Assembly (NCBI RefSeq): GCF_964340395.1
Contig: NC_135571.1
Span: forward strand, 5,837,953 to 5,901,952
Source of the DNA: Glandiceps talaboti
Taxonomy: Eukaryota > Hemichordata > Enteropneusta > Spengelidae
DNA: 64,000 nucleotides
Reading direction: 5' to 3'
The notes under the pieces are model-generated. The model saw only the letters and a program-made list of their open reading frames with translations, ran no database searches and was not told the DNA's origin. Both the position numbers and the translations under genes were made by a program. This document shows, piece after piece, positions 37,701-51,500 of this stretch (within the stretch, counting starts at the first letter, position 1; every line of letters begins with the position of its first letter).

Positions 37701-40700
37701 TGTGTCTGTCCATGGCCGTGTGTCCATGTGTCCGTCTGTGCATGTGTCCATGTGTCTGTCCATGGCCGTGTGTCCATGTGTCCGTCTGTGCATGTGTCCA
37801 TGTGTCTGTCCATCCGTGTGTCCATGTGTCCATCTGTGCATGTGTCCATGTGTCTGTCCATGGCTGTGTGTCCATGTGTCCGTCTGTGCATGTGTCCATG
37901 TGTCTGTCCATGGCCGTGTGTCCATGTGTCCGTCTGTGTATGTGTCTATGTGTCTGTCCATGGCTGTGTGTCCATGTGTCCATCTGTGCATGTGTCCATG
38001 TGTCTGTCCATGGCCGTGTGTCCATGTGTCCATCTGTGCATGTGTCCATGTGTCTGTCCATGGCTGTGTGTCCATGTGTCCGTCTGTGCATGTGTCTATG
38101 TGTCTGTCCATGGCCGTGTGTCCATGAGTCCATCTGTGCATGTGTCCATGTGTCTGTCCATGGCCGTGTGTCCATGTGTCCGTCTGTGCATGTGTATCCA
38201 CCTATATATCAAATATACAATTCCCTCAAACTTTCAGCTTCAACTGAGCAATGAAAAATATAGGGTAATGATCGATATCTAACTTTGAGTCATATACATT
38301 TTATATTCTCAGTCCAGAGTCTCAACCAATGCCTAAAGGTCATGTGATAGCTACAAGAATAACTAGTGAGAATCCAGATGAGGTAAGTCTACATACTGTG
38401 TGTTAATTTTGACATTTTGGTTCGTAGTGTTTTGAAGTACAATGTATTAGACATCAGTTCCATGTAATATGGAGTCATGATGGGTGAATGGTTAGAGTGG
38501 CTGGCTTGAAATTTGCAGGTTGCAGATTCGAGCCTCGTCACTGCTCTTTGTTTCTTAATATAGTTAAAGTCTTTGGCAAGATTTGAACCATGTTTATGCC
38601 TCAGTCAACCCAGCTGTATAATTGGGGACCAGGTAGGATAGAGGTTGCAATGAGAATGTTTTTATGCACTTATAAAGGCTGCAATGGATTGTATGCTCCC
38701 CAGGGAGTTGAGGAAGTATAAAGGGCCATTGCGCCACTATAGATCCATGCCAGGGGTAATAATTGTAAAGTGCTTTGAGCACAGAATGGGAAAGTGCTGT
38801 ATAAAAACCAACTTTATTATTAATATTTGTTCGTGTCAGCTGTATATGAAAATAACAACAATGTATTGTATTATCGTATACAGGGTTTTAAACCAAGTTC
38901 AGGAACTGTACAGGAATTGAACTTCCGTAGCAATCAGAATGTATGGGGATATTTCAGTGTAGCTGCCTATGGCGGTCTCCATGAATACGCAGACTCACAG
39001 TTTGGACACTGTTTCTCATGGGGAGAGAACAGAGAAGATGCTAGGGAGTAAGTATGACCTTGGTGGTCACCATAGCAACAAGGTTCAAAGTTCATGACCC
39101 TTGTAGTCACCTTAGTAACAAGATTGTTAGTTGATGAGAGAGAGATGAAATTTCAAATTCGTCCACAGCCACCCACAGTCTTGTCTTCATGCACATGTTT
39201 TCTTTCGCCAGTGATATCTGTACATATTTCATCAAACTATCACAGAAGGGGTATTCTGACCCACATTTCGTTTTGTGTTAGGTCGAAGCAATATTTTTAC
39301 AAAAATAAAGCAATTAAAAGGATAATAAAACTATAAATAAACTAAAATCCTCACCTACACCTACCCTATTTTCTGGGGCCATGTTTATCGGAAAAACACA
39401 ATTTTTTTCGCATTATTACAATGTTATATATTGTATATTGCAAAGTTATACAATAAGTAACCTTCTCTTTCCTCTTCGGGACTCGAATAAAAAGTTTATA
39501 AAAACAAAAAAAAACAAAAAAAACAAAAAAAGTTATACAATAAAAGTACATTTATGTTATTACAGGAATATGGTGGTTGCTATGAAGGAGCTGTCAATCA
39601 TTGGGGACTTCAGAACAACTGTTGAATATCTCATTAAGATCTTAGAAACAGAACAGTTTCAGAACAATGAATTTGATACAGGCTGGCTGGATAAACTGAT
39701 TGCTGAGAGAGTACAGGTCAGTTAATATAGATATTGGTGTTGCAAATTATTTAATTTCACACATTTTGGTGAGTTTTTTGTTGTTCATTTAGATTAATGT
39801 ATTGAAGTTACACTTATACCTTAGGCTGGACATTGTGTCTCATTTCCAAATGTCCTGTCCTGATGCAACTTCAGTGACTTCCAGTAACCCTCAGAATCGA
39901 GTTCAACATCATAGTTCTTACATACAAATCAACAAATGAACTTACCCCAAAAACAAATTGACTTTCTGAATTCACTCTGTAGATCGACCATACACAAATG
40001 CTATGTTCTTTTCATGAAGTCGCTTTCAGTGTTGCAAGAACCAAATTTGTCACCTGTTTCATGCTAACATTGACTGGCTCTAATTTATATAACCATTCAG
40101 AAACCACTATGAAACTGACAGTGTGTATTCTTGACTTAAAGGTAGCAAGATTGCATGGATTTCTTGTGACATTTCATCAAAATGACAGGAAGTAAAAGTT
40201 GCTTGATGACAAGAATGTTGTATTTGTTTATAATCATATGTTCTATGTTACTTGTAGTGGGCACTGGTTCTTTACAAATTATTTATATTGACTGAACCTA
40301 GGAATAAAGCCCTCTTGTATAAATCCAAAGGATACTGTTTTTGATGTGTGGCTGAATTGGAGATGACTTTTTCTTTTTTCTGTATCTGCAGGCTGAGAGA
40401 CCAGATCTTATGTTAGGTGTGATATGTGGTGCCATCCATAATGCTGATAGAGCTATCACCAATAGCTACAACAATATCTTTAATGCACTGGAAAGGTAAG
40501 TTTGATATGAGGAGCTATTAATACAGACTGTATCACTGATAGAGCTATCATCAATAGCTACATTTTTTGTATGAGTAACAATATCTGCATGAATTTGAAA
40601 GGTAAGTTTGATGCATGTGTGTGTGTGTGTATGTTAAGTGTATATATTATATAATCTGTGTGTGTGTAAGTGTATATATTATATAATCTTGTGTGTGTAA

Positions 40701-40855
40701 GTGTATATATTATATAATCTCTGTGTGTGTGTAAGTATATATATTATATAAGCTGTGTGTGTGTGCGTAAGTATATATATTATTATAATGTGTGTGTGTG
40801 TAAATGTATATATATTATATAATCTGTGTGTGTAAGTATATATTATATAATCTAC

Positions 40856-40890
<35 letters not shown>

Positions 40891-42505
40891 TGTGTGAGTG
40901 TGTGTGTAAGAGTATATAATACATAATCTGGTCTACTTTACTATGTAGTAACCCTGAAACATTTTGATTTGACAGAGGTCAGTCCATCTCGCCATCAGAA
41001 TCATGTACTCTGTGCTATACACGTAACGTTGAACTGATCTACGAGAGTTTCAAGTATTGTATAGAAGCTACTAAACAAGGACCAAACAGCTACTTTCTCA
41101 TCATGAATGATTCTACAGTAGAAGTAGATGTACACAAGTAAGTGTTAGGGATTGGTTGACTAGACCACCTGGTAGAATATATTATGTAAATTAAGTAATG
41201 AATGTGTTAGGATTGGTTGGCCAGACCACCTAGTAGAATACATTATGTAAATTAAGTAAAGTATGTGTTATGATTGGTTGGCCAGACCACCTGGTAGAAT
41301 ATGTTATGTAAATGAAGTAAAGTATGTGTTAGGATTGGTTGGCCAGACCACCTAGTAGAATATATTATGTAAATTAAGTAATGTATGTGTTAAGATTGGT
41401 TAGCTAGACCACCTGGTACAATATATTATGTAAATTAAGTAAAATATATTTTAGGATTGGTTGACTATAGACCACCTAGTAGAATACATTATGTAAATTA
41501 AGTAAAGTATGTGTTAGGATTGGTTGGCCAGACCACCTGGCATATGTAATAACATATGCAAATTTAGTGTTAAAACAGTATGTATAGTAGAAGTAGATAT
41601 AAACAAGTAAATGTTATGCCTCGGATTGGTTGGCCAGACCACCTGGCATATGTAAAAACATATGCAAATTTAGTGTTGAAACAATATCTATAGTACTAGT
41701 AGAAGTAGATATAAACAAGTAAATGTTATGCCTCGGATTGGTTGGCCAGACCACCTGGTAGAATATATTATGTAAATTAAGTAAACTAAGTGTTATGATT
41801 GGTTGGCCAGACCACCTGGTAGAATATATTATGTAAATTAAGTAAAATAAGTGTAAGTGTTATGATTGGTTGGCCAGACTACCTGGTAGAATATATTATG
41901 TAAATTAAGTAAAGTAAGTGTTATTATTGGCTAGCTACACCACCAGTTGGAATTTTATTGTGCAAATAAAAATGTGATTATTTTAATCCTACAGTTAATA
42001 TTTACCACTCTTAACACTCAGGTAAAGAGATTTGATTGTTTGCCACAATCGTTTATAATGTTTAAATCAAGACTTACTACAAAACAGACGTATGCGGTAA
42101 GACACGTCACATCACCAACGTACTGTAAAAAGGGGTTTTACCAATGTGTGAGGGCGCCCTGTCATGATGTACCTTACAGGCTATACAAATAATGTTGTTT
42201 CTAATAAATTAATGATTATAATAGTTACTTTTCAAAAGGCAGCCTCTGTATTACGTGTGTAGCTGTATTCATAAAACTACAACTGTATTTTTTTATATGT
42301 TTTCTCATTTTATTTATGAATAGACTGACTGACAGTAGTTTGTTGATATCATATGATGGACACAGTTATACTACTTATATGAAAGAAGAGGTGGACAGGT
42401 AAGGAATCTTATGATTTTTTTAACAACAGACATAGAGATGGATATGTACACAGAGAGACTCAGATATATAGATAGATAGATAAATATATAGATATAGATA
42501 GATAT

Positions 42506-42546
<41 letters not shown>

Positions 42547-45500
42547 TAGATAGACAGATAGATAGATAGTGCAGTGGTAAGTGGCAAGTGGTTTAACCAC
42601 TCGGCCACCGACAACCACCGAAAATGCATAAAACAAGTACATGTACATCATAAAAACATATACGTCACCTCAACTGCTGCAGTTTAGAATGTCCCAGTCT
42701 ATGATTTAATCATGCATGTGTACAATTTTTAAAATATCTTTCAGATATCGTGTTGTCATTGGCAACAAGACCTGCATCTTTGAAAAGGAGAATGATCCAT
42801 CCATACTCCGTTCTCCATCAGCTGGTAGGTTACTGAAATACTTAGTAGATGATGGAGCCCATGTGTTTGCTGGTCAACCCTATGCAGAGATCGAAGTGAT
42901 GAAGATGGTGATGACATTGAATGTTAGTGAAAATGGATGGTAAGTTTGAAAGCGATGCTGGCCATCCCTGTGGTTGTCGTGAGCACCTTGACATTCTAGT
43001 CCTGAATAATTAAGAGCAATGAATAGTAAAGTTTTTCCAGTACGAATAACAAACAAACCCAAGTTTGATATTGTAGATAGCACCCTCTGTGTGGAGAATG
43101 CGCATAGTATATAGAATGCCCATGAGTAGTCATTGTGTCGCATTGCATCCTTGGGTAAAACCACCAAAAACACATCGCATAGTATATACATGTAGGACGC
43201 GCATGCGTACAAGTCATTGAGCCACTACACAGCTATTATTTATGAAGGTGATCTAAAATACAGAGATTAGTACCTGTGTCAACATCCTGACTAACGTCAA
43301 AGCTCAAAAAAAAAATTGGATTATACAAGAAAAACAATACTACATAGACCTTATTCTATGTTCTATTTTTCAGTGTAATGTATGTCAAACGTCCAGGTGC
43401 CGTATTTGACCAAGGTAATATTGTAGCTAATCTCAACTTAGATGATCCAACCAGGGTTCATAGAGTAAGTAAATAAATTTATTAGCAGTCATGTCTTGTA
43501 ACTTTAATCCTCTCTCTCCCAAGGAGTATTTGTTTGTACAAAAGGAACTATGGGTTTGGAGAAAGAGATCAAAATGGGCGTATGGATGACAAATGGGTTG
43601 TCAGTGGCTGAGCGGTTAGCTCGTACACTACACCTCTTACCTCTGCAGTCTGGGTTCGAACCCGCAAAAATTTAACCAGGTCTGCATGTAAGAAGGGTGA
43701 TGCTCAGTTTGACCCTGCCGAACAACGAAGGTTTTCCCGGGGTACTCCAGTTTCCTCCTGCTTCTTAAACACTAGAGCACTAGGGCGCTGCTCTTGTGGT
43801 GACCATTCAACAAATTTCCGAATTTATTTGGATGAATAAAGTTTATTATTATTATTGTAAATGGGTGTTTATTCATAAAACAACTTTACAATATTTTCCT
43901 ACTTAAAATATGTTAGTAACGACAGATAAACACGAGTTGTTGGATACAGAAACAAGACTTAATGTTGCCAAATGTATGATAATTAGGTATTCATTTTGGA
44001 CTGATACTTGTTCTGTTTACAAACCCCAAACGAAAATTTAATCTTCAGATAGTTTTACTTTTATTATACTTTCTTGCCCCACCAGGCACAACCCTTTGAA
44101 GGTCGTTTCCCAGATCAAACTACAACTCAAACTCAAGGATGGAAACTACATCAGATTTTCCAGAAAGCTAGGGAGTCCTTAGCTTATATCATGGATGGGT
44201 ACTGTCTCCCTGATAAGTACTTCAAGGCTAAGGTAATTATTTTGACTAGTTCAAACTGGATCAAACCAGTTTAGACTGGTTACAGTAAATCTAGCAATGC
44301 CAAATGTTCAATAGTTATACTTTAATACCTGAGCCATCTTGAATTTCTTCATGACTGTCCACTATGCGAAACTCTAAACTCATATTTTGCTCAAGAACCT
44401 TTACCCTCCTTCATTGCAGTGTAGTGAAACTGTAGAAACTCTGACCAAGGCATTACGAGAGCCGTCACTACCTCTGCTGGAAATGCATGAAATGATATCC
44501 AGTATTTCAGGCAGAATTCCATCCAATGTAGAAAAGGAAATCAAGAAACTACTTGCTTCATATAGCAGTAACATTACATCTGTTCTCTGTCAGTTTCCAA
44601 GCCAGCAGGTGAGTAACAAAAACTGGTTTAAACTTGTTTCAACCAGGTTGCGACTTCCTGTCATAGTAATGTTACCAGCAGATGGCAGACTGATATGGTT
44701 TTAGCTAGACCTAACTGTTTCAACTGGTTCCAACCAGTTTATGACTGTAGTCATCGATGAATTCTTATAGAAACTAATAATATGTAGGTTACATCAGATT
44801 AGTTATGACATCACCATTTTGTCTTTGTTCAGTGCAGTGTTGGTATTTTATGTTACATGTGTTTATTTTGTGGTAAATTCTTTGTGTTGTTAGTGAAGGT
44901 GTTCTGTACAGAGTAAGGTGATGATATTGTATTAAAACTAAGTTAAATTGGAATATGTAATGATGTAAGTTTATTCAAGAAATTTCCTATTATAGTACAT
45001 GTATAAACATTACCAGCAGATGTGGTTTTAACTGGATCTAACTGGTTACAACTGGATTGGACAGGATTGAATTTAAATATATCCAGCTCATGTTAGCTGG
45101 TCCAATGCTTAGAATAGTATGTATGACTGTATGACCCCACCCCACCCCACCCTGACCCTGGCATTTACTGTTACCCAAGAGCCATAGAGATATCTCTGAA
45201 CTGAATGAAAAAAATTCTATATTTTGTATGTTAAATTCAGTGTTCTTGCCTTGATTCAAACATTAGCATGGGGTTAAATGTATATGTAATTAAAAGTGTG
45301 TAAACTAATTGTAGTCATTTGTTTCCATTTTTTTCACTTAGATTGCCAATGTAATTGACAGATATGCAGCCACACTAAACAAGAGAGCTGATAGAGATTT
45401 GTTTTTTATGCACACACAGGGCATTGTACAACAAGTACAGAGGTAAATTGACAATATTGTAAATATAATCCATAAAAAGCACACAGTTTACCAACTGACA

Positions 45501-48500
45501 CAAGATTTCCCTGCCACTTCAGCCAAAAACATGATCACATGATTTTTTGTGTAGGAACAATCGCATCCTCATTTGCATATCATTTGCTTGCAAGTATGTA
45601 GTAATGTTTTTAGTATTGCACTGCAGTGAAAATAGCACTAGTGTGTGCAGGCACCAGTGCACGTAATCACTGGTACATACGTAATCATACCACTAGTGTG
45701 GGCAGGCACCAGTGCAAGTAATCTCTCGTACATATGTCATCATACCACTGGTGTCTGCAGGCACCAGTGCAGGTAATCTCTGATATATATGTAATAATAC
45801 CACTAGTGTGTGCAGGCACCAGTGCACATATTCTCTGGTATATATGTAATAATTCATATGCACATATTGATGAAAATAAAACAACACAATACAATACAAT
45901 ACAATACAATACAATACAATACAATACAATACAATACAATACAATATAACATAACACAACACAATACAATATACAATACAACACAATACAGTACAGTACA
46001 ACACAATAAAATACAATACAACACAACACAATAAACAATACAATACGATACAATAGAACACAATAAACAATACAATACAATACAATACTTCAATGCTTCA
46101 GATTTTACATCCTACAAATTTACAGGAGTTATGTTTCTCATAAAGTAATTTATATTATTTTACAGATATCGTAACGGAATACGTGGACACATGAAGGCAG
46201 TAGTACAAGAGATGTTACGTATGTACCTACAAGTAGAGACACAGTTCCAGCAAGGACCATATGATAAATGTTTAATGGCTCTACGTGATAAACACAAGGG
46301 TGATATATCAGCTGTGGTTACCAACATATACTCTCATTCACAAGTTGCTAAGAAGAATATGCTGGTCATCATGCTAATTGTAAGCTATTGTCTTTTATTG
46401 TCTTCTATTGTCTCCTTCAGTAATCTGACAATAAGGCCAAACAAAAAAAATAATTGATTCTGGTCAGGATATTGTGTCTGAAGTGGTGTGACGACGTGAA
46501 TTTTTTAATTTTTTTTATTGACAAACCTGTAACGCAATCTACTACATGTATTTATGGCAGTTACTGTTCTTTTTATTTAGTACTTTAGAGCAAGTGTGTG
46601 TGCTTGTTCATGATTGACTCTGCAGTTGTCTTCACTGAAGTAGGGATCGGAGGGGTATTTTTGTGTTTCCCCACAGATTTGCAGACTGCAAACACGCACT
46701 AACCAGAAATAATTCTTTTTCTTTTTTTTGCCTAATCTTTCCCTTGTGAAATTTCTGTGTGATACATGTACTAGCAAACTAGGGTGACTATAGAGTTTCA
46801 GTTAGGTGACAGTCCATTTTTTACACATTCTTACTACAAATATCACACAAACAAAATACAGGCAGTAATAGCATGTACCTTTTCATCTCTTTGTTAACAC
46901 AATTAAACAATAACATTATGTGCTTGAATCTTCCATGTTTCATCCTAATGTAATGTTGATTTTTGTTCACAGTGAGATCAGATATATCATTTTATATGCT
47001 TACATGCTATCAGTGTCTGTATTTTGTTTTATGTAACTCGGAACAAAAAGGGTGTGTGAGACATAAAGAACACCATGCCACCTAATTGAAACTCTATAGT
47101 CACTCTCATTTGGTAGTAGAAAACACCATGCCACCTAATTGAAACTCTATAGTCACTCTCATTTGGTAGTAGAAAACACCATGCCACCTAATTGAAACTC
47201 TATAGTCACTCTCATTTGGTAGTAGAAAACACCATGCTGCCTAATTGAAACTCTATAGTCACTCTCATTTGGTAGTAGAAAACACCATGCCACCTAATTG
47301 AAACTCTATAGTCACTCTCATTTGGTAGTAGATCAAGACAGATCTCTTTAGTAGCTACATTATGTGTATTGTAATGTTTACAGTTACATTTTGTCAATGT
47401 TTTTACTATTCCATGCTTTTCATGGCACATCCAAAAATTTGTCATGAACCACGGTGATTGTACTGAAATTAATTTCATGTTTTTATCACAACTGAATTGA
47501 GATTATGTACATGTATATATAAACCCACCAGCATTATATGGAGATTGCATACAAGGCAGAAATCGACAGAAATATAATTTATGTCAATAAAAAAAGTGTC
47601 ACCAAGGTATACCGTATAATTATTTACTTCAAACGTCAGATATTTTACTTAATATTTACTTAAATATCAGAACTGTATCATCTTAAACTTTCGCACCCTT
47701 GTTGTGTTTCAGTTTGGACTATCAATTTTTAAGTGTTTATTAACTTAACTATAATTTTGTTAGGATCACTTATGTGGCAAGGAACCAGGCTTGACGGATG
47801 ACCTGAGTGGTATCCTTGGAGAATTAACAACACTTAACAAAACTGAAAATGCTAAAGTTGCATTGAGAGCTAGACAGGTGAGAATTTACAATATCATATC
47901 TCGAGGTACGATAACTTTTTATAAAAAAAATCTACAAAAACATCATCAAAAAAGAACATCTATCAGTCCACGCAATGAATATCTTGTGCCTTTTGTCAAC
48001 AAAATGTGAAGGAATTTTGCAGTTGCTTTGAATATTTTCAGATATATAAAGTGGCACTTTATTTATTTTGCTGTTCATTTATTTCACTGAGTTGAGTTGT
48101 GATTGCAGCTTATCACTTTCGATGACTAGAGATTATCAGTACATTTTTTTTATATATTTGTTTGTCTATAGCTTTTCAATTCGTACAATTTACACACAGA
48201 AACAATGGACAACACAAATAAAAAAGGCAATGACAGGGTTTAGAAAAAAGAGAACGGTTACTTCTAAAATACCTCAAATGTAGGGATGATATTAAAAATG
48301 ATATGTCAGTTACAGCTTAGAAATTACGAGTTAGACTATTTATCAATATGATTTTGGAATTTCCCATTATGTTTAGAAATATCTCGCGTCAGTACAGTAA
48401 GGTTGTATCTGCCTATACAATTGCTTAGCAGATTCGACTTTTCTGCACTGACATGATAATGTATATATCTCTATTTCATTTTCTCTTTTACAAAATTCAA

Positions 48501-51500
48501 GAATTGTGTTCTGTTTTAATGTAGTATTCATTCATTACACTACTAGGTTCTAATCGCAGCACACCAGCCTTCATATGAACTACGCCGTAATCAAGTGGAG
48601 TCTATCTTCCTGTCTGCCATTGATATGTATGGTCATCAGTTCTGTCCAGACAATCTCAAGAAACTTATCATGTCTGAGACGGCCATCTTTGATGTCTTAC
48701 CTGGTTTCTTCTTCCATAGCAACCCTGTTGTCAGGATGGCTGCACTGGAGGTAAGAAATGGAAAACTTACATTAAGAAAAATTCATAGCCCGATATTTGA
48801 TCCCATGACGTACCTGGTTTCTTCCTTAGTCATGCTGTCAGGACAGCTGCATTGGAGGAAAGAAATGAAAACAAATCTAAAGCCCAATATTTGAATCCCT
48901 TGTCCTACACAACCCTGTTGTCAGGATAATTGTATTGGAGGAAAGAAATGGAAAACTAACTTTTAAAAAAGAATTCAAAGCCCAATATTTGAATCCCAAG
49001 TCATCACATAACCATTATCTTATCAATGAAGCAATAATGATTTGATGAGATTATTCGTTGGTTCAGAGTCTACTTTTTTCTCTAACAACTTGATTTTTTT
49101 TCATCAAATTTTCACCTCATCAGATATGTTCCTTGAAAGCCCAAAGTTTCAATCCCACATTTCACACAGTGTTATCTTATCAATGTAATCTTCTGAAGGA
49201 ATAGATAGGATCACTTATTTGTTCTGGACCAATTTTTCTAGAGCTGTCATATAACTTTTCCATACTCAAATGTCATTGTATTTCAACATTGACCTTTCAA
49301 ATTTAACGTGATAAGTTTACATAAATTAATTTTGTATTCAAAAAAAGCTTGCACTCCCCATCGTCTTTAACTCATTGACAAGGCCACTTATGTCACTCAT
49401 ATTTCCCCATGGGTGGACATTTGCAGTAAGCTTGCACTGCCCATCATCATCTTCAACTCATATTGACAAGGCCCCTTATGTCACTCGTATTTCCCCATGG
49501 GTGAACATTTACAGTAAGCTTGCACTGTCCATCATCTTCAACTCATATTGACAAGGCCCCTTATGTTACTTGTATTTTCCATGAACAAAGATAAATATAT
49601 GGGAATACTATTTTTCAGGTGTATGTACGTCGTGCCTACATTGCCTATGATCTGAACTGTGTACACCATCACAGACTCCATGATGATCTGTGTGTGGTAG
49701 AGTTTCAGTTTATGTTACCAACTTCACATCCAAACAGGTAATGTTGTCAGTGTCTTGTTACTCATATATCTGTGTACAGCCTAGGAAGTTGTCGGTAATT
49801 ATTGGCATTTGCAGGTGATAAATGGTCCAATGAAGGATATTCGACATTATCAAAAAAAAGTTCAATTTCATGTTTGAAAATGTTGAAATTGTATTTAGTA
49901 TTTGAAATTGTTAAAATAGTATATGTCTACATAATTGCATATGTCAAAAATGTAAAGTTTTTGTGTGTTCGAAAAACTCCAAATTTCATGTATCTGAAAA
50001 TGTCAACAATTTTGTCTGTTTAAAAATCTCACAAATTTGTTTTATGTTTGATGAGATGATGTTGATATTCTACATGACAAGTCATCAGTGTTATGTGAAG
50101 AACTTTAGAGGGATGTATTAAGTGAATTTTTGAAGCAGTACGGTATCATTAAGTGTGCTACAATGACTGTTGCATCAATTGTTAATTAGCAACTGCTGTT
50201 GATATCTTATGTACATATTTATTATAGCGAAATAGAACTCATGATGTAATAGAAACAAGCTATCATCTCTCATCTCTGAAAAACTATTTTTATTCCTATA
50301 TAGCTAAAGCTGGAGACCCTCCACATGGAGGGTCTATGAGCTGTGAATGCACACCAGTAATGCTTTTAGTTAACAATGCTAGTGGTAGCGCCCTCTAGTG
50401 TTAAACTGGCTGTATTCTTTTCTTTATATTTACAAGCCTAGCTTTCTAAGCTTGCTTATAATATAGGAAACATGAAATTTTGACAGTACTTTTTACGCCA
50501 AAATACAAATGAAATAAATGATAATATTTTGAAAATCTATTTTAGACATACAACATTTAGGTGTCTGTAATCAGTGTTATCACATAAGTGCTCTGATCTT
50601 ATTGGCTGTCTAAAGCTAGCATTTGCGTAACTCTGCTGCCAATCATTTACTTCTGACAATGTGATTGGATAATCAGATAAAACTGCCAACCAGGAAAACA
50701 CTGTGTTACAGCAAAGAAAATACAAAACAAGGCAGGCCTACACTTGCAATCTTTGAATCTTTATTATCTGTTCTGTATTCTTAACTCAAACTCTGATTCT
50801 TGATAAGCATGCTGTGAGTACCATAGAACAATGTATTCTGACTAACGAATTACAACCAGTGACATGCAAGCCTTTACAAGCAGAACTTGTTACAAACACG
50901 GAAACTAAATATATAAATTGGATTTATAAACTTGGCACAGCATGTTGGAAGTATGAAGACTTGTATTATATTTCATGGTTTGATAAGAACAGTTTTATGG
51001 TCTCTTTACAGAATAGCCTACATTCACAATGAATTTCCAGTTATCCTGGCATTCATGTACACATAAAGAGGCCATAAAACTGTTCTTATCAAAAGATGAA
51101 ATGTAACACAAGTCACTTTACTTCCAATATACCGTACTGTGGCAAGTGGTAGTTAATCCAAATCATACTGTAACCTGGAAATTTTAGCTAAAGACTCATT
51201 TTCACTTCTTTTGCTGGAAAATAATATCGCAAAAATAAGTAGTGACTAAAATGTCTTCTTGTACACGAACACAATGTACCAATCTGGTATTTTGTAAAAA
51301 TAAGTAGTAGTGACTAAAATACCTTCTTGTACATGAACACAATGTACCAGTCTAATAATTAGTAAAAATTTAGTACCAGCGGAGACTGAAATCTCGCAAA
51401 CATTTCCTAGTGGTAAAAATATCTAGGTTTACAGTATTTTTACTTTCTGTTTGTCACAAGTTCCACTTGTAAATGCTTGCCTGTTGCTGGTTGTAGCGAA

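Noticed and set aside
37510-38282. Long frames on both strands (about 200-227 codons)
   Set aside because: Products of the 48-bp stop-free minisatellite.
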